A stretch of DNA of 64,000 bases from Deltaproteobacteria bacterium (GTDB lineage: Bacteria > Desulfobacterota > Desulfuromonadia > Desulfuromonadales > Geopsychrobacteraceae), in contig JAJRQI010000034.1 of NCBI GenBank assembly GCA_024280335.1, positions 124,001 through 188,000 of the forward strand, given 5' to 3'. Numbering within the stretch: the first letter of the stretch is position 1; each line of letters opens with the position of its first letter. Below are positions 1 to 8,377 of this stretch, in pieces. Under the pieces are notes generated by a model. The model saw only the letters and a list, made by a program, of their open reading frames with translations, had not been told where the DNA came from and did not search any database. Position numbers and translations under genes: made by a program.

Positions 1-1212
1 ATTTTCGGTCCACAGCCGAAAAAGGCGATGGCTATGCTTGCGCAGGGGCTGGAGAAAGAAGCCATTTTCGAAAAAACCGAGACCACCGTCGGCGTGCAGA
101 ACGCCAGCTTTGAAATCAGGACTGGTGAAATTTTTGTCATCATGGGCCTGTCAGGATCGGGCAAGTCGACTATGGTGCGGATGCTCAACCGACTGATCGA
201 ACCGACCGCCGGGAAAGTGCTTATCGACGGCGAGGATATCACTGCGATGAACGATGATCAGCTGGTAAAGCTGCGTCGCGCCAAGCTGAGCATGGTTTTT
301 CAATCCTTTGCCCTCATGCCGCACATGACGGTGCTGCAGAATGCGGCCTTCGGTCTGGAAATGGATGGCGTCGACAAGATGACCCGCGAAACACGCGCTC
401 TGCAGGCGCTTGAGCAGGTTGGCCTTGAAGCCTGGGCAGAGTGCAGGACGGATGAGCTTTCCGGAGGGATGCAGCAGCGGGTCGGGCTGGCTCGTGGGCT
501 GGCGGTTGACCCCGATATTCTGCTGATGGATGAAGCCTTCTCGGCGCTCGATCCGCTGATCCGCACTGAAATGCAGGACGAACTACTCAAACTGCAGGCC
601 GAGACAAAGCGAACCATCGTCTTCATTTCCCATGATCTCGACGAGGCAATGCGTATTGGTGATCGGATTGCCATCATGGAGGGGGGCCGAGTCGTACAGG
701 TCGGCACGCCGGAGGAAATCCTGCAGAATCCTGCCGATGATTATGTGCAAGCATTCTTCCGCGGGGTCGATCCGACCAACATTTTGACCGCGGGTGATAT
801 TGCGAGCGATACCCAGGTCACCATTCCGATCACCGATGGCAAAAGTCCAAGAGCGGCACTGCAAAGACTGATCAAAAACGACCGCGACTACGGCTACGTC
901 CTTAACAGCAACAAAATTTTTCAGGGCATTATCTCAACAGATTCCCTCCGCGAGTTACTGGACCAAGACAAACAACTACACTTGATTCCCAATGCTTATC
1001 TTCAGAACGTCACGACAGCGAATGCTGCTGATTCGATGCAGGATATCCTCCCCGATGTCGCGAGCCATCCGTGGCCGCTGCCGATTCTGGGTGACGAGAA
1101 TAAATACCTGGGATGTGTGTCGAAAAACCTGTTCCTGCGGACCCTGCATAGAAACAATGACGACGAACCGTCAGCAAGCGAACAACAGCTCTACGGAGCA
1201 AGAGAGAACTGA
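1..1212 (+). CDS. proV: ProV, glycine betaine/proline ABC transporter ATPase (5' end outside window)
   Basis: ATP-hydrolysing subunit of an osmoprotectant importer. The reading frame is open to base 1, and the residues before the first ATG (IFGPQPKKA) match the ProV N-terminal region, so the true start lies upstream. Visible in order are the Walker A motif GLSGSGKST, the Q-loop MVFQSFALMPH, the signature LSGGMQQRVGLARGLA, Walker B ILLMDEAFSALDP and the switch HDLDEA. A C-terminal part from about residue 270 resembles the paired CBS domains of ProV and OpuAA that sense ionic strength. About 403 residues are visible. The stop codon overlaps the ATG of proW by one base, so the two are translationally coupled. 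Confidence 0.97.
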   Translation: MFGPQPKKAMAMLAQGLEKEAIFEKTETTVGVQNASFEIRTGEIFVIMGLSGSGKSTMVRMLNRLIEPTAGKVLIDGEDITAMNDDQLVKLRRAKLSMVFQSFALMPHMTVLQNAAFGLEMDGVDKMTRETRALQALEQVGLEAWAECRTDELSGGMQQRVGLARGLAVDPDILLMDEAFSALDPLIRTEMQDELLKLQAETKRTIVFISHDLDEAMRIGDRIAIMEGGRVVQVGTPEEILQNPADDYVQAFFRGVDPTNILTAGDIASDTQVTIPITDGKSPRAALQRLIKNDRDYGYVLNSNKIFQGIISTDSLRELLDQDKQLHLIPNAYLQNVTTANAADSMQDILPDVASHPWPLPILGDENKYLGCVSKNLFLRTLHRNNDDEPSASEQQLYGAREN

Positions 1213-2051
1213 TGCGATTTTTTAATTTTGATGAACAGTTGATCCCGTTGGATGAATGGATTCAGACTTTTGTCGACTGGCTGGTGTTAAATTACCGGGA
1301 ATTCTTCCAGATCATCAAGGTGCCGGTTGAAATCAGCCTCGAAGGGTTGGAGTGGCTCTTTTTCACCCTGCCGCCCTGGCTGATCATCGTCGCCTTCGCG
1401 TATGCCGCCTGGCGATATGCCGGAAAACGAATCTCGATTTTCACAGTGCTGACTTTTTTCCTGATCGGCTATCTCGGCCTCTGGGAAGACACCATGACAA
1501 CCTTGGCAATGGTCATTTGCTCGGTGGTTTTTTGCGCTGTCGCCGGTATTCCACTGGGTGTTTTGGCCGGGCGAAGCGACCGTTTCGAAATGTTTCTGCG
1601 ACCTTTCCTTGATGCCATGCAAACCACCCCGGCTTTCGTCTATCTGATTCCGGTCGTCATGTTATTCAGTATCGGGACCGTCTCTGGAATTTTGGCCACG
1701 ATCGTTTTTGCCCTGCCGCCGATTATCCGCCTGACCAACCTCGGTATCCGTCAGGTTCACCCGGAACTGATTGAAGCCGCGCTAGCGTTTGGTGCAACCC
1801 CTTGGCAAGTCCTGCGGAAGGTCCAGTTTCCCCTCGCTTTACCATCGATCATGGCCGGACTCAATCAGACCATCATGATGGCTTTGTCGATGGTCGTTAT
1901 CGCCGCGCTGATCGGTGCAGGCGGGCTCGGGAATCCGGTAGTCCAGGGGCTAAATACGCTGGAGATCGGTCTGGCGACCATCGGCGGCTTGTCAATTGTC
2001 CTGCTGGCAATGGTCCTCGATCGGATTACTCAGGGGATCGGCAAGAAATAG
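1212..2051 (+). CDS. proW: ProW, glycine betaine/proline ABC transporter permease
   Basis: Membrane-spanning subunit of the ProVWX importer, 279 residues. It has several hydrophobic segments, and the permease EAA loop (EAALAFGATPWQVLRKV) contacts the ATPase. The N-terminal region before the transport domain is about 90 residues long and includes a TM-like stretch (WLIIVAFAYAAW). The start ATG overlaps the proV stop, and the stop lies 43 bases before proX, so the three genes form one operon. The family is secure; whether betaine, proline or another quaternary amine is the main substrate cannot be read from the sequence. Confidence 0.96.
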   Translation: MRFFNFDEQLIPLDEWIQTFVDWLVLNYREFFQIIKVPVEISLEGLEWLFFTLPPWLIIVAFAYAAWRYAGKRISIFTVLTFFLIGYLGLWEDTMTTLAMVICSVVFCAVAGIPLGVLAGRSDRFEMFLRPFLDAMQTTPAFVYLIPVVMLFSIGTVSGILATIVFALPPIIRLTNLGIRQVHPELIEAALAFGATPWQVLRKVQFPLALPSIMAGLNQTIMMALSMVVIAALIGAGGLGNPVVQGLNTLEIGLATIGGLSIVLLAMVLDRITQGIGKK

Positions 2052-2094
2052 ATTTTTTGTTCAATTCACCCATTGCAATAAAAAGGAGAGCAGC

Positions 2095-3114
2095 ATGAAA
2101 AGAATCTTGATGTTTTTACTCGTTCTGTCATTGACGGTACCGGCATTTGCCGACCAGCAAAAACCGGGCAAGGGGGTCAAAGTCCAACCCGCCCGCGCGA
2201 CTTGGAATACCGGTTATTTCCAGGAAGCTCTGGTGCGTGCCGGGCTGAAAGAGCTTGGCTACAAGGTTAAGAAACCGAAAGAATTATCCAACCCCTTATT
2301 TTACCAAGCACTTGCATTAGGTGATCTCGATTACTGGACCAACGGTTGGTTCCCCGTCCACGATGGCCAGCTACCGAAAGGTTTTTACGACAAAGGTGAA
2401 AAGGTCGGCTATGTTGTCAAGGCTGGCGGCCTGCAAGGCTATCTGGTCTCAAAACGAGAAGTGGAAAAATATAATATTCAGTCGATTGCCGATTTCAAAC
2501 GCCCCGAGGTCAAAAAGGCTTTCGATGCCGACGGTGACGGCAAGGCTGACCTGACCGCCTGCCCGGCAGGTTGGGGCTGCGAAGGGACCATCGATTTCCA
2601 TATGAAAGCCTACGGCCTTGAAGATGACATCAAGCCGATCAAGGCTGCATACTCGGCGAGCATGGCCGATGCACTGGCCCGTTACAAATCAGGCAAGCCG
2701 ATCTTCTTCTACACCTGGGCGCCGAACTGGACCATCTTTAAGCTGAAGCCGGGTGAAGACGTGCTGTGGATAAACGTACCGGAAATCAAGCCGACAGAGG
2801 CCCAGAAACCGCAAGCCGACCGCCTGACCATGACCGGTGTCGTCGGAGCGGTCAGTGATCCGCTCAAGCTTGGATTTGTCGCCGCCGACATTCAAATCGT
2901 TGCCAATAAAAAGTTCCTGGCCGCCAATCCCGCAGCGAAAGAATTCTTCAAGCTGTTTACCCTGCCGTTGAGTGATATCAATCAGCAAAACACCAAGATG
3001 CAAGAAGGTGAAAAATCGACGAAGGATATCGATCGCCACGTCAAAGAATGGATTGCGAAGAATCAGGAAAAATGGAACGGTTGGCTGGCAGCAGCTCGTA
3101 AAGCGGCGATGTAA
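2095..3114 (+). CDS. proX: ProX, periplasmic glycine betaine/proline-binding protein
   Basis: Substrate-binding component of the importer, 339 residues. The ATG at 2095 is chosen because AAAGGAGAGCAGC precedes it and a classic signal peptide follows (MKRILMFLLVLSLTVPAFA, cleavage before DQQ). Trp-rich segments (ATWNTGYF, YWTNGWFPVH, CPAGWGCEG, YTWAPNW) are typical of ProX proteins, which hold the quaternary ammonium in an aromatic box. No lipobox is present, so a soluble periplasmic protein is expected. It is the last gene of the operon and is followed by a strong hairpin terminator. Confidence 0.96.
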   Translation: MKRILMFLLVLSLTVPAFADQQKPGKGVKVQPARATWNTGYFQEALVRAGLKELGYKVKKPKELSNPLFYQALALGDLDYWTNGWFPVHDGQLPKGFYDKGEKVGYVVKAGGLQGYLVSKREVEKYNIQSIADFKRPEVKKAFDADGDGKADLTACPAGWGCEGTIDFHMKAYGLEDDIKPIKAAYSASMADALARYKSGKPIFFYTWAPNWTIFKLKPGEDVLWINVPEIKPTEAQKPQADRLTMTGVVGAVSDPLKLGFVAADIQIVANKKFLAANPAAKEFFKLFTLPLSDINQQNTKMQEGEKSTKDIDRHVKEWIAKNQEKWNGWLAAARKAAM

Positions 3115-3135
3115 CAATCGACAAAGAGTGAACAT

Positions 3136-3168
3136 AAAGGCCGGAGGGAAATCTCTCCGGCCTTTTAT
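3136..3168 (+). terminator. Rho-independent terminator of proVWX
   Basis: A perfect 11-bp stem (AAAGGCCGGAG at 3136-3146 with CTCCGGCCTTT at 3155-3165), an 8-base loop and a T-run lie 22 bases after the proX stop. Confidence 0.93.
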
Positions 3169-3256
3169 CTGACGACAACACCTGTCATCCCAGGAACTAA
3201 TTCAGGACACTCCCCATATTTCACCTGTCGTCCAGTTTTTTTTGCGCGATTGCACC

Positions 3257-3285
3257 TTGTAAAAAAAACTCTGCAGTTCTATAGT
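3257..3285 (+). promoter_or_regulatory. Candidate sigma-70 promoter for the small gene at 3343
   Basis: TTGTAA at 3257-3262 and TATAGT at 3280-3285 are separated by 17 bases, in an A/T-rich stretch about 58 bases before the ATG of the next gene and after the proX terminator. The assignment rests on pattern match only. Confidence 0.5.
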
Positions 3286-3342
3286 TTAACTGTGACAAGC
3301 AGTTAATTAAGCAAATGAAAAGAATCGCCGAGGTCTGTCGCT

Positions 3343-3705
3343 ATGCGAATTCCTTCTGCCTATATACCGACTCAGTCCAGGAACCTCCCGACAATCTCCC
3401 CCCCGGTCAGTTACCCTGTAACTGGGCGGCGTCACGCCCAAACCGTTACCGATACCTATAACAAAAATGCCGAAACTTCCGCAGTGCAGGTCATAGATGC
3501 GGAATATGTTGAATTTTATACTCCCAGTACCGAAGTCCTCAGCAAGGAGCTACGCGACCTTGACTACACCCTGGAAGCTGAAGCGTCGGAAGGTTCGACC
3601 AGCCGGGAACCGGGTAACCCGCTGACCCAGGCGGTTGAGAAATATCAAGAAAGCCTGAAGAGTACCTCGAACCCGCCCGGCTTACTGCTCAATGTCTACG
3701 GCTGA
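3343..3705 (+). CDS. Unrecognised 120-residue protein
   Basis: I do not recognise this family. The product is hydrophilic with a Pro/Ser/Thr-rich N-terminus (IPTQSRNLPTISPPVSYP), an acidic middle (STEVLSKELRDLDYTLEAEAS) and a C-terminus ending PPGLLLNVYG. No signal peptide, membrane segment or cysteine was seen. It is likely a real gene: it has a promoter-like sequence, GAGG nine bases before the ATG, typical codon use, and a stop only two bases from the convergent stop of the uracil-DNA glycosylase gene. The low-complexity composition suggests a largely disordered cytoplasmic protein. Confidence 0.65.
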   Translation: MRIPSAYIPTQSRNLPTISPPVSYPVTGRRHAQTVTDTYNKNAETSAVQVIDAEYVEFYTPSTEVLSKELRDLDYTLEAEASEGSTSREPGNPLTQAVEKYQESLKSTSNPPGLLLNVYG

Positions 3706-3707
3706 CC

Positions 3708-4427
3708 TCAGGTTTGTAACCGATGCATCACCTGCTTCATATCCTCCCAGACATCCCGCTTTCCGGCCGGGTTACGCAGCAGATACGCCGGATGATAAGT
3801 CGGCATCAGGGGAATTCCGGCATATTCATGCCAGTGTCCGCGCAAGCGACCGATCGGGTCTTTTGTCTGCAGCAAGGTCTGCGCAGCAAAACGTCCGAGA
3901 GTAACAATCATTCGCGGCCGGATTGCCGCCAACTGCTGCTTGAGAAACTGCTCGCAGGCAGCAATCTCTTCTGCTTGCGGATCTCGATTGCCTGGGGGAC
4001 GGCATTTAAGCACATTGCAGATATAGACTTCCTGCCGACTTAATTTCATCGCAAACAGAATCCGGTCGAGCAAGCGACCTGCTTCGCCGACAAAAGGGAA
4101 ACCCTTTTCATCCTCTTCCCTGCCTGGCGCTTCACCGACCAGCACAAGATCTGCGTGTGGGTTACCGACGCCGAAGACCACCTTGTTGCGCTTTTCACAG
4201 AGGGGGCAAATCCGACAATCCTGCAGACGAGCGGCTAGTTCTTCGAGGTTCGCCGGGCGACAAGTATCAGGGACAGCAGAATCAACGTTCGGCACAATCG
4301 GGCAAATCGGTAAATTTGCAAGCTGCGCAGTAACAACTGTCTCGAACCCCCAGTCCGTTAATTCATTAAGCGTTTCACGACTCTGGGAGATTAGTTCACG
4401 GCATTCGTGATATAATTTTTCGGGCAT
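3708..4427 (-). CDS. Family 4 uracil-DNA glycosylase (4Fe-4S)
   Basis: Removes uracil from DNA as the first step of base-excision repair. The 239-residue product has the family-4 motifs GEAPGREEDEKGFPFVG near residue 98 and YHPAYLL near 211. Four cysteines at about 71, 74, 142 and 158 fit the iron-sulfur cluster ligands of this family. The first 65 residues are a poorly conserved extension, as in many bacterial members sometimes annotated as phage DNA-polymerase-related proteins. The start has a GGAGCAG ribosome-binding site. It is divergent from the phospholipase-like gene with only 48 bases between them, so both promoters must share that gap or overlap coding sequence. Confidence 0.93.
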   Translation of the reverse strand: MPEKLYHECRELISQSRETLNELTDWGFETVVTAQLANLPICPIVPNVDSAVPDTCRPANLEELAARLQDCRICPLCEKRNKVVFGVGNPHADLVLVGEAPGREEDEKGFPFVGEAGRLLDRILFAMKLSRQEVYICNVLKCRPPGNRDPQAEEIAACEQFLKQQLAAIRPRMIVTLGRFAAQTLLQTKDPIGRLRGHWHEYAGIPLMPTYHPAYLLRNPAGKRDVWEDMKQVMHRLQT

Positions 4428-4475
4428 GAAGATCTGCTCCTGATTTATCGACTCAAGTTACTGGAGGCGGCAGCA

Positions 4476-5384
4476 ATGCGCCTGATCAGCATCCTATTTA
4501 TCCTGCTTGCGATCCCGGTCAATGCTCTGGCTTGGGGTGCCGGTGTGCATCTGAGCCTCGGCTCCTGCATCCTGGCGGCACCTAATCAGTTACCTGCGGC
4601 CCTGCAGGCGCTGCTGGCCTCGCAACCGATGGCGTTTCTTTACGGCTGCGTCGCGGCAGATATCACCCTGGCGAAAAAATTCACCCACTATCTGGATCAT
4701 TGCCATAACTGGCGTGTCGCCCGTCAACTCCTCGAACAGGCACGCGAGGAGGGGTCGGCGGCAGAAGCCTGCGCTTACGGCTACATGGCTCATCTCGCTG
4801 CAGACACCATCGCCCACAACTATTATGTTCCGCTGAAACTTTCGATGACCTTCAACACCAGCCTGCACAACCACGCCTATTGGGAAATTCGTGCCGAATG
4901 CGGTATTTCCGACGATGTCTGGGAGTTGGCGCAGCAGCTCTCCCGACGGGACAATCGGGATCTGGACCAGATGCTCAGCCGGATTATTTCAAAAACGATT
5001 TTTTCATTCCGCACCAACAAGCAGCTGTTCAACTCGATGATGCTGGTCAGTCGCCTGCAACGCTGGCACAAGGTTCTGCAGTCGGTTGCCAAACATTCAA
5101 AGTGGGAACTAGACAGCACCGAGCACAGCGAATATTTACTGCTCGGCGTGGAGGCGATCAATGGAATTCTCGGCGATGAGAACAGCCCCTACTGGAATGC
5201 CGACCCAACCGGCGACCGAGCCTTGACTGCCGCCAAGCTGATCCGTAAAAACATGAACCTGCTCTGGCTCGACGGTAAGCTGCATCAGGAAGATTCGGAC
5301 CTGATCCTCGTAGAGTTGCGCAATCGTTTCAAACAGGGGATCACCGATCCGGACGAACTGCTGCCGCTATTTACCGTGACTTAG
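4476..5384 (+). CDS. Zinc-dependent phospholipase C family protein
   Basis: 302-residue protein with a signal peptide (MRLISILFILLAIPVNALA, then WGAGVHLSLG). The histidine/aspartate pattern fits the zinc-dependent phospholipase C fold: W and H near the mature N-terminus, then YGCVAADI, HYLDHCHNW and YGYMAHLAADTIAHNYYVP. Enzymes of this fold hold three zinc ions through the N-terminal Trp and His/Asp residues. The substrate is unknown; relatives in deltaproteobacteria are uncharacterised. GGAGG lies eight bases before the ATG. Its stop overlaps the convergent coaBC stop by four bases. Confidence 0.8.
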   Translation: MRLISILFILLAIPVNALAWGAGVHLSLGSCILAAPNQLPAALQALLASQPMAFLYGCVAADITLAKKFTHYLDHCHNWRVARQLLEQAREEGSAAEACAYGYMAHLAADTIAHNYYVPLKLSMTFNTSLHNHAYWEIRAECGISDDVWELAQQLSRRDNRDLDQMLSRIISKTIFSFRTNKQLFNSMMLVSRLQRWHKVLQSVAKHSKWELDSTEHSEYLLLGVEAINGILGDENSPYWNADPTGDRALTAAKLIRKNMNLLWLDGKLHQEDSDLILVELRNRFKQGITDPDELLPLFTVT

Positions 5385-6592
5385 CCGATCTTATGCTGAG
5401 CTGCTTGCCACAACAACCTGACCCGGTTCAACAACTGCTCAGCGACCTGCTCCTTGGTCATCAGATCGAACCCTTCAACTTCACCGTTGGCGTGCAAGAA
5501 ACGCACGATGTTGGTATCGACGTTGAACCCGGCGCCCTCCTTGCTGACATCATTGGCAACGATCAGATCGAGGTTCTTCCGCTTCAGCTTATCGGCAGCG
5601 TGGGCCAGCAGGCGCTCTGTCTCGGCCGCAAAACCGACCAGAACTCGTTCTCCCTTCTGCTCGCCGAGTTCAGCGAGAATATCGGGATTTTTCTCCAGCG
5701 GCAGTGTCAGTTCATCGGCCTGCTTTTTCATCTTCTGCTCGGCCCGTTTAACTGGCCGATAATCGGCAACTGCGGCCGATTTGATGACCACCTCTGCCGC
5801 TGAAAATTCAGCAAGCACTGCAGCGCGCATCTCTTCGGCCGAGCAGACCGGAACGCATTTCACGCCGCTCGGTACCGTTAAATCGGTCGGGCCCGAAACC
5901 AGAGTGACCGATGCCCCCCTGCGGCTGGCCACAGCGGCAATCGCAAAACCCATCTTGCCCGAAGAGTAGTTGCTCAGATAGCGGACCGGGTCGATCTCTT
6001 CTCGGGTCGGCCCGGCGGTGACCAACAGCTGGCAACCGAGCAGATCTTTCGTTGCCAGAACCGAGAGTGCCGCTTCGAAAATCTGTTCCGGTGCAGGCAG
6101 TTTTCCCTTCCCCCGCCAACCGCAGGCCAACTCCCCCGTCGCTGGTTCCATAACGTGAAAGCCGGAATCGACCAGCAGTTTTTCATTGCGCAGATAGAGT
6201 GGGTTCTCGTACATATTGCTGTTCATAGCAGGAACCACCAACAGCGGTGCCTTGGTTGCCATGACGCTGGTCGTCAGCAGATCGTCAGCCAGTCCATGCG
6301 CTATTTTTCCGATCAGGTTTGCGGTCGCCGGCGCCAGAATGAACAAGTCGGCCCGATCAGCCAGCGAAATGTGGCCGATCTCCTGCTCCTGATGAAGATT
6401 GAACAGATCGGTGTGCACCTGATTGCCGGAAAGGGCCTGAAAGGTCAATGGGGTCATGAACTCCTGGGCATTTTGGGTCATAACAACATGAACATCGGCG
6501 CCGGCCTTGGTCAATAAGCGCAGCAGTTCAACGGCTTTGTAGACGGCAATGCCGCCGCTGACCCCCAGAATAATCGTTGTCCCCTGCAACAT
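5381..6592 (-). CDS. coaBC: CoaBC, phosphopantothenoylcysteine synthetase/decarboxylase
   Basis: Bifunctional enzyme for two steps of coenzyme A synthesis, 403 residues. The N-terminal flavoprotein decarboxylase half shows GVSGGIAVYKAVELLR, the catalytic His in GHISLADRADL, the substrate-binding PAMNSNMYENP and the reactive Cys in ACGWRGKG. The C-terminal synthetase half begins near residue 185 with VTAGPTREEIDPVRYLSNYS and SSGKMG and continues with the KNPDIL nucleotide-binding segment. GAGGAAGC precedes the ATG. Ten bases separate its start from the stop of the downstream-numbered MBL hydrolase gene, so it is probably the promoter-distal member of the 6603-9951 operon. Confidence 0.97.
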   Translation of the reverse strand: MLQGTTIILGVSGGIAVYKAVELLRLLTKAGADVHVVMTQNAQEFMTPLTFQALSGNQVHTDLFNLHQEQEIGHISLADRADLFILAPATANLIGKIAHGLADDLLTTSVMATKAPLLVVPAMNSNMYENPLYLRNEKLLVDSGFHVMEPATGELACGWRGKGKLPAPEQIFEAALSVLATKDLLGCQLLVTAGPTREEIDPVRYLSNYSSGKMGFAIAAVASRRGASVTLVSGPTDLTVPSGVKCVPVCSAEEMRAAVLAEFSAAEVVIKSAAVADYRPVKRAEQKMKKQADELTLPLEKNPDILAELGEQKGERVLVGFAAETERLLAHAADKLKRKNLDLIVANDVSKEGAGFNVDTNIVRFLHANGEVEGFDLMTKEQVAEQLLNRVRLLWQAAQHKIG

Positions 6593-6602
6593 GCTTCCTC
6601 GC

Positions 6603-7223
6603 TCAATTCAAAAACGGATTGTGAAGTTTTTCACGCCCGATGCTGGTCGAAGGACCGTGACCGGGGTGGACCGCAGTTGCATCAGGCAGCCGCAGAAGTT
6701 TTTCGCGAATACTCGCAATCATGGTTTGATGATCACCACCGGGAAGATCGGTGCGGCCGACCGATCCGGCAAACAGCGTATCGCCGACAATCACCTGATC
6801 TTCAATCAGCAAACAGATACCACCCGGCGTATGGCCGGGAGTATGCAGCACATCGACCAGCAGCTCACCGATCTGCAACTGTTCTCCACCTTCGAGCAGA
6901 TGTTGCGGAGCAGGCGAACTTTCGGCCGACAAGCCATAGGCCGCGGCATGATCAGAGGAACTGGCGAGCAGTTGGCTGTCGGCTTGATGCACCAGCAGCT
7001 CGGCTCCGGTTGCTGTCAACAATTGCCGATTACCGCCGGTGTGGTCAAAATGGCCGTGGGTGTTGATCACCATGACCACCTGTAGATCGTGCTGTTTCAC
7101 CAGCGCAAGAATCTGTGCAACATCGCCACCCGGATCGATCACCGCGGCCTGACGGGTGACACTGCAGCCAACCAGATAACAATTAACCTGCAGCGGGCCG
7201 GTCGGCAGACTTTCAAGAATCAT
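6603..7223 (-). CDS. MBL-fold metallo-hydrolase (glyoxalase II-like)
   Basis: 206-residue single-domain hydrolase. The metal-binding signature NTHGHFDHTGGN, a further His in LHTPGHTPGG, the bridging Asp in VGDTLF and a final HPGHGP are all present, as in compact glyoxalase-II-like enzymes. It lacks the long C-terminal substrate domain of true hydroxyacylglutathione hydrolase, so the thioester substrate is unknown. Its ATG overlaps the stop of the HD nuclease gene by one base, pointing to coupled translation. Confidence 0.9.
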   Translation of the reverse strand: MILESLPTGPLQVNCYLVGCSVTRQAAVIDPGGDVAQILALVKQHDLQVVMVINTHGHFDHTGGNRQLLTATGAELLVHQADSQLLASSSDHAAAYGLSAESSPAPQHLLEGGEQLQIGELLVDVLHTPGHTPGGICLLIEDQVIVGDTLFAGSVGRTDLPGGDHQTMIASIREKLLRLPDATAVHPGHGPSTSIGREKLHNPFLN

Positions 7224-8377
7224 CAGCTATCTTCCTTATCTGGAAATGCGGCAAAAAGATCAAGATTTTTTTCTCTCAACTGTTCTGCCATTGAGGCCCC
7301 GAGCGGTTCATTGAAACGCCGCTTTTTTTCTTTCGGACGGTTTTCACGCTGCTGCGACGCGATGATCGGGGGTGGCTCAACCGCTTGAACCGCAGGGGCT
7401 GCTTCGACCTGCGGCATGTGCCCCTTGTAAAAATAGCGATCGTAGAGACGATGATAGTTGGTCCAGTTGCCCTCGCGGTTCGGCTCTTTATCGATATGGG
7501 TCTGAATGCCGTTGATCTTGGAGTCGAGGTCATCGATAAAATTGAGGACCACTGCTTCGAGAAATTTCGGCCGTTTCGGCGAGCCGAAATCATACTGACC
7601 ATGATGGGAAAGCAGCAGGTGCTTGATCAGCAGCGATAGGTCTTGAGGAAAATCGACGAGCTGACGCAGCCGGTCCTCGACCATCTGTACACCGATAATA
7701 ATATGTCCGAGCAGTTTCCCCTCATCGGTGTAATCAAAGGAACGCTGATAGCGTAATTCGGCGACCTTGCCGACATCATGGAGCAGCGCCCCGGCAATCA
7801 ACAGGTCACGATTGATCTGCGGATAGCGCGGGGCAATATCAACGGCCAAGGTTGCAACGGCCAGTGAGTGCTCGAGCAAACCACCCAGATAGACATGGTG
7901 CATCCCCTTGGCGGCCGGAGCCAGACTGTACTTTTTGTAAAAATCACCATCGTCAAAAAAGGACCGCAGCAGCGCAGCGATATGCGGATCAGTGATAGAA
8001 TCGAGCAGCGTATCGAGTTCCTGACGCATCTGCGCTTGATCACGCTGCGACACCGGCAGAAAATCGGCCAGAACAACAGACTGTTCTTCGATCTGTCGCA
8101 GATCCTGCACCACCAGCTGCATTTTGCCCATGTAGACACTGGCTTTGGCATTGACCTGAATGAAGTCGTCCTTGGCAAAACAACTGGAAAATTCATCGAC
8201 CCGATCCCAGATTCTGGCCTCGACCTCACCGGTACAGTCCATCAACTTCAGGGTCATGTAGGGTTTACCGTTTTTTGCCATCGCGGTGATTTTGTCGCGC
8301 ACCAGAAATATAGACTCAATTTTGTCGCGTTCACGAATCTGATTGACATAGATTTTCTTCAAAATAACACCTTTCAT
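7223..8377 (-). CDS. OB-fold/HD-domain 3'-5' exoribonuclease, YhaM-like
   Basis: 384 residues. The N-terminal 110 residues resemble an OB-fold nucleic-acid-binding domain (YMTLKLMDCTGEVEARIWD). A HD phosphohydrolase domain follows, with H in LLEHSLAVATLA and the HD pair in IAGALLHDVGKV, then LLSHHGQYDFGSPKRP. This two-domain order is that of the YhaM exoribonuclease family. The last 80 residues are Pro/Arg/Lys-rich and probably disordered. Its start overlaps the flavoprotein stop by four bases (ATGA), so it is the middle gene of a coupled set. Confidence 0.87.
   Translation of the reverse strand: MKGVILKKIYVNQIRERDKIESIFLVRDKITAMAKNGKPYMTLKLMDCTGEVEARIWDRVDEFSSCFAKDDFIQVNAKASVYMGKMQLVVQDLRQIEEQSVVLADFLPVSQRDQAQMRQELDTLLDSITDPHIAALLRSFFDDGDFYKKYSLAPAAKGMHHVYLGGLLEHSLAVATLAVDIAPRYPQINRDLLIAGALLHDVGKVAELRYQRSFDYTDEGKLLGHIIIGVQMVEDRLRQLVDFPQDLSLLIKHLLLSHHGQYDFGSPKRPKFLEAVVLNFIDDLDSKINGIQTHIDKEPNREGNWTNYHRLYDRYFYKGHMPQVEAAPAVQAVEPPPIIASQQRENRPKEKKRRFNEPLGASMAEQLREKNLDLFAAFPDKEDS

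Noticed and set aside
3179-3240. CACCTGTCATCC / CACCTGTCGTCC near-repeat with a GGACACTCCCCATATTTC-like string
   Set aside because: It resembles debris of dispersed palindromic elements seen in many genomes, but the match is short, there is no partner copy in the window, and no gene or fold can be supported.
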